NCBI GenBank assembly: GCA_902793325.1
Contig: CADBCY010000014.1
Span: forward strand, 1 to 64,000
Length of the DNA: 64,000 nucleotides
DNA from: an uncultured Eubacteriales bacterium
GTDB lineage: Bacteria; Bacillota; Clostridia; Christensenellales; Aristaeellaceae
Direction of reading: 5' to 3'
The position numbers were made by a program, and so were the translations under genes. The notes under the pieces were generated by a model that saw only the letters and a program-made list of their open reading frames with translations, was not told the origin of the DNA and did no database searches. Positions 49,324 through 59,050 of the stretch are shown here, piece by piece (positions within the stretch are counted from its first letter, which is position 1; each line of letters starts with the position of its first letter).

Positions 49324-50478
49324 CTAGGGTGTGCCCGCGCGCGCGAGCCGCTCCTGCCGCAGCGCCCAGGCGCCGCGGACGGCCTCGTCCAGCCAGGCCA
49401 GTGATTCGGCCCGCAGCTCCTCCCGCCGCGCGTCCACGCGGGCCCAGTCGATGGGCGCGGCGTCCGGTGCGGCATCCCGGCAGAAGCGGCCCTCGAGGCC
49501 CAGCTTGCCGCAAAGGTCCTCGTACTTCCGCCCGCCGCCCTCGATGCCGAAGGCGAAGAACTCCCGGTGGAACAGTATCGACAGGCAGGTGCCGTGGAGC
49601 GAGTTGCAGAACACCGCCTCGGCGTTGCGCACCAGGGCGAGGAAAGTCTCGATCCGCGCGGCGGTAAACGTCTTGCGGCGCAGCGAGTTCTGCACGTAGG
49701 CGGAGACCTCCACCACCCGGAACCCGCGCGCCTTCGCGTAGCGTTCGGCGGCCTTCGTCAGCGCCTCGTTGGGGTAGACGGGGTTGTAGATCAGCACGTA
49801 CCGCCCCCGCACCGGGCATTTGCCGGTGATCTCGTCGAAGTCCGAGGGATCGGCCAGCAGCACCGGGTCGATCACGTCCGCCACGGGCTTGTCCGTCTGC
49901 CCGCGCACGATCTCGGCGGCGTAGCGCTCCCGCATGGAGATGTAATCCGGGAACTTCAACAGCGCCCGCAGCTCGCCGTAGTTGGCCTCGGTCAGGTAGG
50001 CGTTGCCCATGCTGGCGGAGTAGGCGACGCGGCCCATGTCCCGCATGCTGTCCAGCGCGCCGAAGTACACCGGGTCGAATTTGCCGCCGTTGTACTCGGG
50101 GGACCAGATGACGTCGCTTTCGAAGAACAGGATGTCGTAGGGCAGGTCGGCCTTCTCCAGCTCGGCGCGGGTGTAGCGGCCCTGGCTGATCTTCAGGTGC
50201 TCGCGGTAGAAGCGGTAGAAGCGGTCGCAGCGGCACATGAACGTGGGCGTCAGTATGAGGCCCTTCACGAACTCCGACGGCTTGACCTTTGCCCGGCGGC
50301 GGATGTAGTGCAGCTTGGGGTTCAGGTGTTCGCGGAAGCGGGGCACGTAGTCCACGATGTCGCAGCAGGACACGTCGTCGCGCCGCAGCATCAGCTTCTG
50401 AAAGAACCAGCTGTGCAGCACCGCGCCGTAGTTCATCCTGCGCGTGTAGAGGTTGATGCTGAGTATGGCTGTCTTCAT
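49324..50478 (-). CDS. Polysaccharide pyruvyl transferase family protein
   Basis: The 384-residue protein starts KTAILSINLYTRRMNYGAVL and contains FESDVIWSPEYNGG, YSASMGNAYL, ISMRERYA, DPVLLADPSDFD and AVFCNSLHGTCLSILFHREFF. The NYGAVL, DvIW, SMRE and D.SLHG/NSLHG blocks define the CsaB/PssM-type pyruvyl transferase family (GT-B like). Such enzymes put ketal pyruvate on wall or exopolysaccharides, as S-layer anchors do. Target glycan genes are not adjacent. It is 20 bases upstream of the HPr-like gene. Confidence 0.85.
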   Translation of the reverse strand: MKTAILSINLYTRRMNYGAVLHSWFFQKLMLRRDDVSCCDIVDYVPRFREHLNPKLHYIRRRAKVKPSEFVKGLILTPTFMCRCDRFYRFYREHLKISQGRYTRAELEKADLPYDILFFESDVIWSPEYNGGKFDPVYFGALDSMRDMGRVAYSASMGNAYLTEANYGELRALLKFPDYISMRERYAAEIVRGQTDKPVADVIDPVLLADPSDFDEITGKCPVRGRYVLIYNPVYPNEALTKAAERYAKARGFRVVEVSAYVQNSLRRKTFTAARIETFLALVRNAEAVFCNSLHGTCLSILFHREFFAFGIEGGGRKYEDLCGKLGLEGRFCRDAAPDAAPIDWARVDARREELRAESLAWLDEAVRGAWALRQERLARAGTP

Positions 50479-50512
50479 GGGTGGGTCGCCTTTCGTGGGA
50501 TGGGGTCGGGGA

Positions 50513-51226
50513 TCAGGGGATGTAGCGGTCCTCCTCGGACAGCCGGTGCACGACGCGGAAGGTGACCAGGAACATCGCGGCCACGAACAGCACGAACACC
50601 CAGGCGGACACGCGGCCGGTCATGTCGGCCAGGAAGTCGTAGGCGCCGTGCAGCAGCGCGGGCAGCAGCAGCGCCATGATGCGGCGGGTCCGGCTGCCGG
50701 GCTCGTCGCCGCGGCGGAAGCGGTCGTAGGCCTCGCCGTACCAGCAGCCCATGTACACGCCGAAGCAGGCGTGGCCCGGCACCGCGGTGATGGCGCGGAT
50801 CATGGCCGTGCCCAGGCCGTAGCTGAACACGTAGCCCACGTTCTCCCACAGCGCGAAGCCCAGCGACACGAACACCGCGTACACCACGCCGTCGAAGCGG
50901 AAGTTGAAGTTCGGGTGGTTCCAGGTGCGGCGCTTGAGCAGCGCGTACTTCGCGCCCTCCTCGGCGAAGGCCACCACGCCGAAGTACAGCAGCGCCGAGA
51001 ACAGCACCGTGCCCTCCCGCGCGACCAGGGACACGAGGGACAGCCCCGCGCGCTCGAGGATCTTGGCGATGACGGTGGCGAATATGCCCTGCAATACCAG
51101 GGACAGCAGCAACTGCGGCGGTTCCTTTTCGACCTTGTCCTGCCGGTACACGTAGCTCAGCAGGTACAGCGCGGGGATCACCGCGGCGGCAAAGAGTATG
51201 ATGTTGGGGCTCAACAGCAGGAACAT
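50513..51226 (-). CDS. prsW: PrsW-family intramembrane metalloprotease
   Basis: The protein has about 237 residues and seven or more membrane helices. The PrsW motifs are GVVAFAEEGAKYALLK (EExxK), GFALWENVGYVF and AVPGHACFGVYMGCWYG, with a last HGAYDF block. PrsW cleaves anti-sigma factors within the membrane to activate ECF sigma factors, but no sigma/anti-sigma pair is adjacent. The second of two near ATGs is preferred for its distance from AAGG. It is a separate unit upstream of the pyruvyl transferase. Confidence 0.88.
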   Translation of the reverse strand: MFLLLSPNIILFAAAVIPALYLLSYVYRQDKVEKEPPQLLLSLVLQGIFATVIAKILERAGLSLVSLVAREGTVLFSALLYFGVVAFAEEGAKYALLKRRTWNHPNFNFRFDGVVYAVFVSLGFALWENVGYVFSYGLGTAMIRAITAVPGHACFGVYMGCWYGEAYDRFRRGDEPGSRTRRIMALLLPALLHGAYDFLADMTGRVSAWVFVLFVAAMFLVTFRVVHRLSEEDRYIP

Positions 51227-51313
51227 GGGCATCCTTTCCCTTCGATGGACGTTCTGTTTCCATTATATTGCCCCCGCGGCCCGCTGTCAACGCGGAAAAT
51301 GTCACGGCCCGTA

Positions 51314-51342
51314 TTGACAAACCGATTCCGGGCAAGGATAAT
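51314..51342 (+). promoter_or_regulatory. Promoter of the M16C peptidase gene
   Basis: TTGACA and GATAAT are separated by 17 bases, about 38 bases before the ATG. Confidence 0.7.
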
Positions 51343-51379
51343 AGGGTATAAACCATAGATTTACACAGGAGGTTTGTCG

Positions 51380-54300
51380 ATGAAACGTCTGCTTGCCCTG
51401 TTGCTGGCCCTGTGCGTGCTCGCGACGCTCGCGCCCGCCGCCCTGGCGGAAGCCGAGTCCGTCGACGCCCCCGCCGAAGCGGCGGAAACCGTAGAGACCG
51501 ACCAAGCCGCCGAAGGCGAAGCCCCCGCCGAAGCGGAGGAGCCCGCCGAAGCGGAGGAACCCGCCGAAGCGGAAGAACCCACCGAAGCGGAGAAACCCGC
51601 CGAAGCGGAGGAACCCGCCGAAGCGGAAGAGCCCGCCGAAGCGGAAGAGCCCGCCGAAGCGGAAGAACCCGCCGAAGCGGAGGAATCCGAGGAAACGGAG
51701 GAACCCGCCGAAGCGGAAGAACCCGAGGCCGAGGAACCCGTCGAGGCCGAGGAACCCGAGGCGGCGCCCGGCGCACTGCCGCAGGTCGGCGAAGTCGTGA
51801 ACGGCTTTGAGGTCGTGGAGCTGCGCGACTATCCGCGGTTGGACGCCGTGATCGTGCGCTTCGAGCATCAGAAGACCGGCGCGGAGCTGTTCTACATCGC
51901 CAACGACGACATCAACCGCGCCTTCGACCTGACGTTCTTCACCGATAAGCTCGACAACACAGGTCTGCCCCACGTGTTCGAGCACGCCACCACCGCGGGG
52001 TCGGAGAAGTACCCGTCGTCGGCGCTGTGGTTCAACCTGGAGAACCAGACCTACAACACCTTCTGGAACGCCATGACCAGCAGTCTGTTTACGAGCTATC
52101 CCTGCGCCAGCCTGTCGGAGGCGCAGCTGCTGAAGTACGCGGATTACTTCGCCGACAGCTGCTTCAACCCCACGCTGATGGAGAACGAGCAGGTGTACCG
52201 CACCGAAGCATGGCGCTATCGCCTGGACGACGCCGACGCGCCGCTGACCATCGAGGGCACCGTGTATTCCGAGATGCAGGGCGTGTGGACGCTGCAACGC
52301 CTGGCCGGCCTCAACATGCTGCGGACCGCGTTCCCGGGCTCCATCATCGGCAACGATTTCGGCGGCGACCCGGAGCACATCCCCGAGCTGACCTGGCAGG
52401 CGCTGAAGGACTACCATGACCAGTACTACCATCCCTCCAACTGCGCCGCCTACCTGTACGGCCAGTTTGAGGACTACGCCGCGTTCCTGGAGCTGCTGGA
52501 CGGCTACTTCTCCGCCTATGAGAAGCGCGCGTTCGTTCACAGCGACGACGGCTATGCGCCCATCACCGAGCCCGTGGTCCGGTCGCTGCCCTTCCCTGTG
52601 GAGGCCGGCTCCGAAACCGAACACACCTCGTATGTCTATTACTGCGTCGTCTGCCCCGGCCTGCACGACGATCCGACGCAGGAGCTGGTGATGAACATGC
52701 TGACCAAACTGCTGTCGGACGGCGCTTCGAATTTCCAGCAGTCGCTGCAACAGGCCCTGCCCTACGGCAACTTCAGCGCCTATATCGAGATGGAAAGCCC
52801 GGAGGACGCCATCGTGTTCGTCGCCGCCAACGTCGACCCGGAGGACGCGGAGACGTTCAGGGCGACCGTGGACGCGGCCCTGGAGGACGTGGTCGCCAAC
52901 GGCTTCCCCCAGGACCAGGTGGACGGCGCGATGGCCTCGCTGAAGATCTCCCAGATGCTGCTTCGGGAAGGCAGCAATCCCGTGTATAACGTCATCGTCC
53001 CGATGGTCAGCGACTACGCGGCCACCGGCAATCCCTGGAGCCGCGTGGATTACCAGGACAGCCTGTCCAGGATGGACGAATGGAACGCCGAGGGCCTGTA
53101 CGCCGAGGGCGTGGCGGACTGGCTGATCGGCAGCCGGACCACGGCGCTGGTGACCACCTATCCCGAGCCCGGCGGGAAGGAGGCCGCGGACGCCGCGCTG
53201 GCGGAGAAGCTGGCCGGCGTCAAGGCGGGCATGTCGGAGGAGGAGATCGAGGCCATCGTCGCCGCCTCCAACACCGAGCTCGAGAAGGAGGACGCCTCCG
53301 AATACGTGGACGAGATCCAGGCCGTGACGGTGGAATCGCTGCCGGAGGAGTGGAAGCTGTACGACGTGACCGACGAAACCGGCGACGACGGCGTGCGCCG
53401 CATCGACGTCGTGGCGGGCGTGGACGGCATCGGCGAGGTCGACATCTTCCTGGATGCCGCGGGCCTGGCGCAGGAGGACGTCCACTGGCTGAACCTCTAC
53501 ACGGATCTGCTGTATAAACTCGACACCGCCGCCCACACCAAGGCGGAGCTGGCGAAGTTGACCAGCCGCACCCTGTACAACGACAGCATCTACCTGGGCA
53601 TATCGCTGGAAGGAGAGGACGGCTGGCATCCCTACCTGCACCTGAGATGGATCGCCCTGGACGACGACCTGGACGAGGGCTACGAGCTGATGCGGGAGAT
53701 CCTGTTCGACACAAAGGTGGACGACCCCGGGAAGCTGCTGGAGCAGGTGATGGCCCTCCGGGCCGGCTTCAAGAGCAGCGTGACCGGAGATCCCTACAGC
53801 CTGATGATGCGGAGGGCGCTGGCGGTCGACGACGAAATGTACCGCTACAGCACCTACGCCTACGACCTCGACTACTACGATTTCCTGAGCCGCGCGGAGG
53901 AGCTCCTCGAGCGCGACCCCGACGCCGCGGTGGCGAAGCTTCGGGGGATCCAGGCATTCTTCAATAACCGGACCGGCACCGTGGCCATGTTTGCCGGAAA
54001 TGCGGACAGCATCGCGCTGAACCGGGCGCTGGCGGATCGGTTCCTGGGCGCGATGGACGCAAGGAGCGTCGAGCGGGTCGAATACGACCTGCCCGTGCCC
54101 GCGCGGTCCGAGGCGCTGGTGATCGACAGCGGCGTGCAGTACAACCTGCTGGCGGCGGGCGTCGACGCCCTGGGCCTGGAGGACTACAGCGGCGATTTGG
54201 CGGCGGTGACCAATGTGATCACCGACGTCTACCTGTTCCCGCTGCTGCGTGACCAGTACGGCGTGTATACGCCCATGCACGACGCGCTGACCATCGGGAG

Positions 54301-54745
54301 CGTATACATCTACGCCTACAGCGACCCGAACATCGCCCGGACCTTCGAGGTGCTCGACGCGCTGCCCGGCCTGGTGGCCGACCTGGAGATCGATCAGGAG
54401 ACGCTGGACGGCTACATCATGAGCGCCTATTCCAATTTCGCCATGCCCTTGGGCGAGCTTTCCGGCGCGATAAACGCCGCGCTGAGCACGCTGCAGGGCA
54501 TACCCCAGGACGAGGCGCTGACCTGGATGCGCCAGTTGAAGGCGCTGACGCCCGAGGCGATGAAGGATTACGCCGGGATGTACGCGAAGCTGGCCGAGGT
54601 CGGCATCAGGCGCACCGCCGGCGGCGCGGCGGCCATCAACGCCGACGCCGAACTGTTCGACGCGATCCTCAATCCCTTCGGCGCGGCGGACGCCTCCCGG
54701 GCGGACTTCGACGACGCACAGCAGGCCGTGCAGGACGCGGCGTAG
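51380..54745 (+). CDS. Secreted M16C (insulinase/presequence-protease-like) metallopeptidase with EPAEAEE repeats
   Basis: The protein has about 1121 residues. A signal peptide (KRLLALLLALCVLATLAPAALA) is followed by an Ala/Glu/Pro repeat region at about residues 45-130, coded by near-perfect 18-base repeats. The M16 catalytic domain then has GLPHVFEHATTAGSEKYP (HxxEH), NAMTSSLFTSYPC and EGTVYSEMQGVW. The four-lobed M16C length fits PreP/HypA-like enzymes, which degrade peptides inside a closed chamber. Being exported, it probably digests extracellular peptides. AGGAGG lies seven bases before the ATG. Confidence 0.92.
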   Translation: MKRLLALLLALCVLATLAPAALAEAESVDAPAEAAETVETDQAAEGEAPAEAEEPAEAEEPAEAEEPTEAEKPAEAEEPAEAEEPAEAEEPAEAEEPAEAEESEETEEPAEAEEPEAEEPVEAEEPEAAPGALPQVGEVVNGFEVVELRDYPRLDAVIVRFEHQKTGAELFYIANDDINRAFDLTFFTDKLDNTGLPHVFEHATTAGSEKYPSSALWFNLENQTYNTFWNAMTSSLFTSYPCASLSEAQLLKYADYFADSCFNPTLMENEQVYRTEAWRYRLDDADAPLTIEGTVYSEMQGVWTLQRLAGLNMLRTAFPGSIIGNDFGGDPEHIPELTWQALKDYHDQYYHPSNCAAYLYGQFEDYAAFLELLDGYFSAYEKRAFVHSDDGYAPITEPVVRSLPFPVEAGSETEHTSYVYYCVVCPGLHDDPTQELVMNMLTKLLSDGASNFQQSLQQALPYGNFSAYIEMESPEDAIVFVAANVDPEDAETFRATVDAALEDVVANGFPQDQVDGAMASLKISQMLLREGSNPVYNVIVPMVSDYAATGNPWSRVDYQDSLSRMDEWNAEGLYAEGVADWLIGSRTTALVTTYPEPGGKEAADAALAEKLAGVKAGMSEEEIEAIVAASNTELEKEDASEYVDEIQAVTVESLPEEWKLYDVTDETGDDGVRRIDVVAGVDGIGEVDIFLDAAGLAQEDVHWLNLYTDLLYKLDTAAHTKAELAKLTSRTLYNDSIYLGISLEGEDGWHPYLHLRWIALDDDLDEGYELMREILFDTKVDDPGKLLEQVMALRAGFKSSVTGDPYSLMMRRALAVDDEMYRYSTYAYDLDYYDFLSRAEELLERDPDAAVAKLRGIQAFFNNRTGTVAMFAGNADSIALNRALADRFLGAMDARSVERVEYDLPVPARSEALVIDSGVQYNLLAAGVDALGLEDYSGDLAAVTNVITDVYLFPLLRDQYGVYTPMHDALTIGSVYIYAYSDPNIARTFEVLDALPGLVADLEIDQETLDGYIMSAYSNFAMPLGELSGAINAALSTLQGIPQDEALTWMRQLKALTPEAMKDYAGMYAKLAEVGIRRTAGGAAAINADAELFDAILNPFGAADASRADFDDAQQAVQDAA

Positions 54746-54867
54746 CGGAAACGCGGCGGGGGCCGGTTTGTGCGGCAGGCCGGCCCCTTCATATATACTT
54801 CACACATTCGTGCTATAATAACCGAGACTGTGCGCGGCGCGGGCCGCGGGAATGGAGACGTTCGGAT

Positions 54868-56121
54868 ATGCAGAACAACCAGGGGGAAAACCGGGGCTCG
54901 AAGCGGGTGACGCGGGCCGTCGCCGCGGTGCTGACCGTGGCGTTTCTGGGCCTGATCGGCACCGCCTGCGGCGCGATGATGGTCAACAACGGCGCGGAGA
55001 TCTGGGATTCCGCCCGGCTGATGACGCAGTTGAAGCCCTACCTGCCGGAGAAGTGGAACCGCCTGGACCTGCTGGCCGCCCGCGTGACTTCCTTTACCGC
55101 GAAGATCGCCGAGGTGATGTGGGGCAAGACGGAGATGGGCTACGTCAACTCCGCCTTCCAGTACGCGCTGGGCAAGCGCGTGGTGAACACCGGCGCGCAG
55201 AACATGATCCGGCTGAACACCGGGCACTTCTATGACTTCATCGAGTACAAGGACCTGGCGCCCAACGCCGGGGAGATCGTGGCGCTGCGCAACACCACGC
55301 TGAAGGACATCCCCTTCCTGTTCGTGTACGAGCACCCCACCCTCTACGATCCCGAGGGCATGATGCCCGCGGGCTACGAGGCGCTGGACCACTCCGCCGT
55401 GATGGCCGCCGAGGCGCTGGACGCCCTCCGGGCCGGGGGCGTGGAGACGCTGGACAGCCGCGACGTGCTGAACAACAGCGGCGTGCCACTGGCGGAGCTG
55501 CTGATGGTCACCGACCAGCACTGGTCCACGAAGGCCGCCATGCTGATGGCGAAGGCCGTCGCCGAGCGGCTGAACGATATCGCCGGCGCGAACCTGGACG
55601 CGAGCCTGCTGGATCTGGACAACTTCGACACCGTCACCCATGAAAAGCGCTTCCTGGGCAAGTACGGCCAGCGCGTGGGCACCTGGTTCGCCACGCCCGA
55701 CGACCTGGTCGAGTACAATCCCCGCTACGACACCCACCTGATTCGCGACACGCTGCGCGTGACCACCGTGGAGCACGAGGAGGGGAGCTTTCCCGAGGTC
55801 GCCGTGCGCCGGGACCGCCTGGAGCCCGACCCCGGCAAGACCTACAACCTGCTGGGCTACACCTACTACGGCCAGGTGGAGACCTACAACAACTTCGTCA
55901 ACACCCTCGGCCCGGACTTTACCGTGCTGGTGCTGAAGGATTCCTACAGCGCGCCCGTGGCCACGTTCCTGTCGCTGGTGGCGGGGAAGGTGATCTCCGT
56001 GGACCTGCGCCGCGACGTGGACCCGCTGGAGGTCTGGCTGGAGAAGTACCGGCCCGACGCCGTGGTGATGGCCTACAGCCTGCAAATGCTGCGGGACGAC
56101 GACTACCAGTTCGGCGCGTGA
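54868..56121 (+). CDS. DHHW/AlgJ-AlgX-like SGNH-type protein
   Basis: The 417-residue protein has one N-terminal membrane helix (VTRAVAAVLTVAFLGLIG). The AlgJ-like SGNH blocks include MVTDQHWSTKAAMLMAKAVAERL, with the catalytic Asp-x-x-His, and FTVLVLKDSYSAPVATFLSLV with the nucleophilic serine. The C-terminal DAVVMAYSLQML follows. Such proteins, often called DHHW, acetylate exopolysaccharides together with an MBOAT transporter, which is not in this window. A TATAAT lies at 54814-54819 upstream. Confidence 0.8.
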   Translation: MQNNQGENRGSKRVTRAVAAVLTVAFLGLIGTACGAMMVNNGAEIWDSARLMTQLKPYLPEKWNRLDLLAARVTSFTAKIAEVMWGKTEMGYVNSAFQYALGKRVVNTGAQNMIRLNTGHFYDFIEYKDLAPNAGEIVALRNTTLKDIPFLFVYEHPTLYDPEGMMPAGYEALDHSAVMAAEALDALRAGGVETLDSRDVLNNSGVPLAELLMVTDQHWSTKAAMLMAKAVAERLNDIAGANLDASLLDLDNFDTVTHEKRFLGKYGQRVGTWFATPDDLVEYNPRYDTHLIRDTLRVTTVEHEEGSFPEVAVRRDRLEPDPGKTYNLLGYTYYGQVETYNNFVNTLGPDFTVLVLKDSYSAPVATFLSLVAGKVISVDLRRDVDPLEVWLEKYRPDAVVMAYSLQMLRDDDYQFGA

Positions 56122-56144
56122 CGCGCGCTTGAGGGGAGGACGCC

Positions 56145-57311
56145 ATGAAGCACATCCTTCGCGCGGCGGCGGCGTGGCTGACGGCGGCGCTGCTGCTGGG
56201 CGGCTGCGCGGGCGCGGCGGACGCCGGGGACGCGGTGGAGCTGTTCGCCGTGAATGTGGGCAAGGGCGACGCGCTGTTGGTGCGGGCCGGGGATTACGCC
56301 TGCCTCATCGACGCCGGGAAGCCCTGGGCCATGGGCCGCGTGCGCTGCGCCATGGAGCGCCTGGGCGTCGACGCGCTGGACGCGGTGTTCCTCACCCATC
56401 CCGACGACGACCACGCAGGCGGGCTCGCCTGGCTGGCGGAGAGCGACATCCCCGTGGGCGCCTGGTACGCCTCCGGCGCGTTCATCGAGGTCAAGCCGAA
56501 GAAGCACCCCATCGCGAAGGCCGCGGCGGCCCGCGATCAGGAGCCGGTGTGGCTCATGCGCGGGGATCGGATCCCGCTGGGGGACAGCGGCGCGGCGTTC
56601 ACGGTGCTGGCGCCGTTCGAGACCTTTCCCGACAAGGACGACAACAACTCGCTGGTGATGCTGCTGGAGAGCCCGCAGGGCCGGATGCTGTTCGCCGGCG
56701 ACATGGAGCTGCCCCTGGAGGCGGCGCTGCTGCAAAAGGGCGACGATTTGTCCTGCGCGGTGCTGAAGGTGCCCAACCATGCCGACGACGATACCGTCAG
56801 CGCGGCCTTCGCCCGGGCCTGCGCCGCCCGGCTGGCGGTGATCTCCACCAGCACGGAGGAGAAGCCGGAGACCCCCGACCCCGGGGTCGTCGCCCGGCTG
56901 GAGGCCGCCGGGACCCGCTGCGCCGTGACCCAGGAGGCGGAGATCGGCCTGCTGGTCGCGCTGCGGGACGGCGAACCGTCGCTCGAGCGCGTGGACGCCC
57001 CGGATGGCGCGGCCCTCGAGGGCGTGTCCGTCGCGTCCGTCGAGGCGGGCGTGATCACGCTGGCGAACGACGGCGCGGACGTCGATCTGACCGGCTGCAG
57101 CCTGTACTCCGCGCGCAGCGACGCGCTGTTTCCCTTCCCGGACGGCACGGTCCTGCCCGCGGGCGGCGCGCTGAGCGTCGGCACACCGTCCGCCGACGGC
57201 GACTTCGACCTGCTGTGGGATGCGAAGAAGGTGCTGAACAAGTCCAAGGCGGACGAGATCGCCCTTTACGACCGCTGCGGCCGGCAGGTGGACGCGCGCG
57301 AAACGCCGTGA
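56145..57311 (+). CDS. MBL-fold hydrolase lipoprotein with C-terminal lamin-tail-like domain
   Basis: This 388-residue protein begins with a lipoprotein-type signal (ALLLGGCAGAA). An MBL domain of ComEC/Rec2 C-terminal type follows: NVGKGDALLVR, LIDAGKPW, LTHPDDDHAGGLAWL, MLFAGDME and VPNHADDD. The last third (EGVSVASVEAGVITLANDGADVDLTGCSLYSARS, with FPDGTVLPAGG) looks like a lamin-tail (LTD) domain as found on extracellular nucleases. It may be a secreted phosphodiesterase or nuclease. It is 23 bases after the DHHW gene in the same direction. Confidence 0.8.
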   Translation: MKHILRAAAAWLTAALLLGGCAGAADAGDAVELFAVNVGKGDALLVRAGDYACLIDAGKPWAMGRVRCAMERLGVDALDAVFLTHPDDDHAGGLAWLAESDIPVGAWYASGAFIEVKPKKHPIAKAAAARDQEPVWLMRGDRIPLGDSGAAFTVLAPFETFPDKDDNNSLVMLLESPQGRMLFAGDMELPLEAALLQKGDDLSCAVLKVPNHADDDTVSAAFARACAARLAVISTSTEEKPETPDPGVVARLEAAGTRCAVTQEAEIGLLVALRDGEPSLERVDAPDGAALEGVSVASVEAGVITLANDGADVDLTGCSLYSARSDALFPFPDGTVLPAGGALSVGTPSADGDFDLLWDAKKVLNKSKADEIALYDRCGRQVDARETP

Positions 57312-57339
57312 CCGCCGCGCCGCGGAAAGCATATGCCCA

Positions 57340-57379
57340 AAAACCGCCCGGAACGCGACATCGCGTTCCGGGCGGTTTT
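57340..57379. terminator. Bidirectional terminator between the MBL and SDR genes
   Basis: A perfect 19-bp stem, AAAACCGCCCGGAACGCGA against its complement with a CA loop, is followed by T-rich ends on both strands. Confidence 0.85.
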
Positions 57380-57402
57380 CTGATGAGCCGGGCCGGCGGG
57401 GG

Positions 57403-58137
57403 TTATTTCCCGAAGGGCTCCTTGCCGGGGCGGTGGAGGCGGATCTCATCCACGACGGCGTTGCCGCGGTGCTCCACCAGGAAGGCGATCTGCTCGGCGA
57501 TCTCCTCGGGCTGGATCATGTCCGCGCCGTCCAGGTCGGGGCGGGCGATGCGGATCATGTCGGTCATCACCCCGCCGGGGGAGATCATGTGCACGCGGAT
57601 GCCCTCGGCCGCGACCTCCTTCGCCAGCGACTTGGTCATGCCCAGCAACGCGTGCTTGCTGGCGGCGTAGGCTGCCTGGAGGGGATAGCCGTCGTGCGCC
57701 ACCACGGAGCCGATGTTGACGATGGTGGGGCAGTCGCTGCGGCGCAGCAGCGGCAGCGCCTGCTGGCACAGCAGGAAGGGCACCTTGGCGTTGATGGCCA
57801 TGATCTGGTCGTACTGGGCCTCGGTGATCTCCTCGAACGGGCAGCTCAGCGCCATGCCCGCGTTGTTCACCAGCAGGTCCAGCTTCTTGAAGTGGCCGGT
57901 CAGGATGTGCATGACGTCCCGGCGGCCCTTCTCGGTGGTCAGGTCGGCGGGCAGGCACAGCATGTCCAGCGGGCGGCCCGTGAGCGCCGCGGTCTTCATC
58001 AGCTTCGCCGGGTCGCGGCCCGAGAGCGCCAGCTTCATGCCCGCTTCCGCCAGGCGGATGGCCGTCGCCCGCCCGATGCCGCCGCCCGCGCCGGTGATCA
58101 GCGCGAGCTTGCCGTTGAGATCGATCCTGTTCAGCAT
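57403..58137 (-). CDS. Short-chain dehydrogenase/reductase (SDR)
   Basis: The 244-residue protein has GKLALITGAGGGIGRATAIRL (NAD(P)-binding TGxxxGIG), LLVNNAGMAL (NNAG), a catalytic serine in VNIGSVVAHDGYPLQAAYAASKHAL and YxxxK (YAASK). These are the classical SDR catalytic residues. The substrate is unknown. It starts 18 bases after the PHP gene's stop on the same strand, so the two are probably one operon. Confidence 0.88.
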   Translation of the reverse strand: MLNRIDLNGKLALITGAGGGIGRATAIRLAEAGMKLALSGRDPAKLMKTAALTGRPLDMLCLPADLTTEKGRRDVMHILTGHFKKLDLLVNNAGMALSCPFEEITEAQYDQIMAINAKVPFLLCQQALPLLRRSDCPTIVNIGSVVAHDGYPLQAAYAASKHALLGMTKSLAKEVAAEGIRVHMISPGGVMTDMIRIARPDLDGADMIQPEEIAEQIAFLVEHRGNAVVDEIRLHRPGKEPFGK

Positions 58138-58155
58138 GGGACACCTCGCGTGTAT

Positions 58156-59010
58156 TCAGTCTGAATTGGAAGCCGGGGCCCGGCGCGCCTCGAGGGCGCC
58201 GCCGAGGCCGGGGAGGAAGGGGAGCACCTCGATGCCGAGCTCCGCCAGCTCCGAGAGCGCCTGGTCGTAGAGGCCGCGGCGGGCGATCTGGTGCGTCTGG
58301 TGGGCGTCGAGCCCCAGTATGGCCTTGATCCTGTATCCGGACGCGATCTCCCAGAACTGCCGGGCGGGGTAGCCCACGCCGCCCTGGGCGCGGAACCGGT
58401 CCAGCAGGTGCAGCCCCAGCAGGTTGTACTCCAGGGGGATGTCCAGCGCCTCCGCCGCGGCGCACAGGTCGCGGGCCACGGCCGCGCAGTCGGCGTCGAA
58501 CGCGGGGTAGGCGTGGCAGTACAGGTCGGGATGGGCCACGTAGTCGTACACGCCCGTCTGCATGCCCGCCACGGTCAGCCGGCCGTAGGCGCGCACCTGC
58601 GCCGCGCACAGGCAGGTGCCGAAGTACATGCCGCCGGTCTCGTCGTTGGTGTCGTAGTGGTTGCCCAGCAGCACGTAATCCAGCTTCTCGGCCTTCAGAT
58701 CGCGCAGCCATTCCGTGTATTCCGGGAACGCCTCGCACTCCAGCCCCACGGGCACGAACAGCCGGTCGCGGTACTTGTCCGCCAGCGCGCGGATGGTGCC
58801 GAGGTAGTCGTCCAACTGGTCGAGGCGCATGCGCATGCGGGACACGAAGCCGCTGCGGTAGGGCCAGGGCGTGTGGTCCGCGAAGCCCAGCACCGCGTAC
58901 CCGGCGTCCACGGCCGCGCGCACGTAGTCCTCCTCCGTGCCTGCGGCGTGTTGGCAGCGCCAGGTGTGGCTGTGGTAGTTCACCAGTGGGCGAAGGGCGT
59001 CGGCGGGCAT
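58156..59010 (-). CDS. PHP-domain phosphatase (histidinol-phosphatase-like)
   Basis: The 284-residue protein opens with NYHSHTWRCQHA (PHP motif I), then GFADHTPWP, GLECEAFPEY, YVLLGNHYDTND, VAHPDLYCH and a terminal LGLDAHQTHQI. These His/Asp/Glu blocks are the trinuclear metal site of PHP phosphoesterases, close to HisK/HisJ-type histidinol-phosphatases. No histidine-pathway gene is adjacent. The ATG is chosen because GAGGTG lies at a suitable distance; an upstream GTG is weaker. It heads a two-gene unit with the SDR. Confidence 0.85.
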   Translation of the reverse strand: MPADALRPLVNYHSHTWRCQHAAGTEEDYVRAAVDAGYAVLGFADHTPWPYRSGFVSRMRMRLDQLDDYLGTIRALADKYRDRLFVPVGLECEAFPEYTEWLRDLKAEKLDYVLLGNHYDTNDETGGMYFGTCLCAAQVRAYGRLTVAGMQTGVYDYVAHPDLYCHAYPAFDADCAAVARDLCAAAEALDIPLEYNLLGLHLLDRFRAQGGVGYPARQFWEIASGYRIKAILGLDAHQTHQIARRGLYDQALSELAELGIEVLPFLPGLGGALEARRAPASNSD

Positions 59011-59050
59011 GGAGGTCACCTCGTTGCAATGTTGAAGCTTTCAGTTTTCA

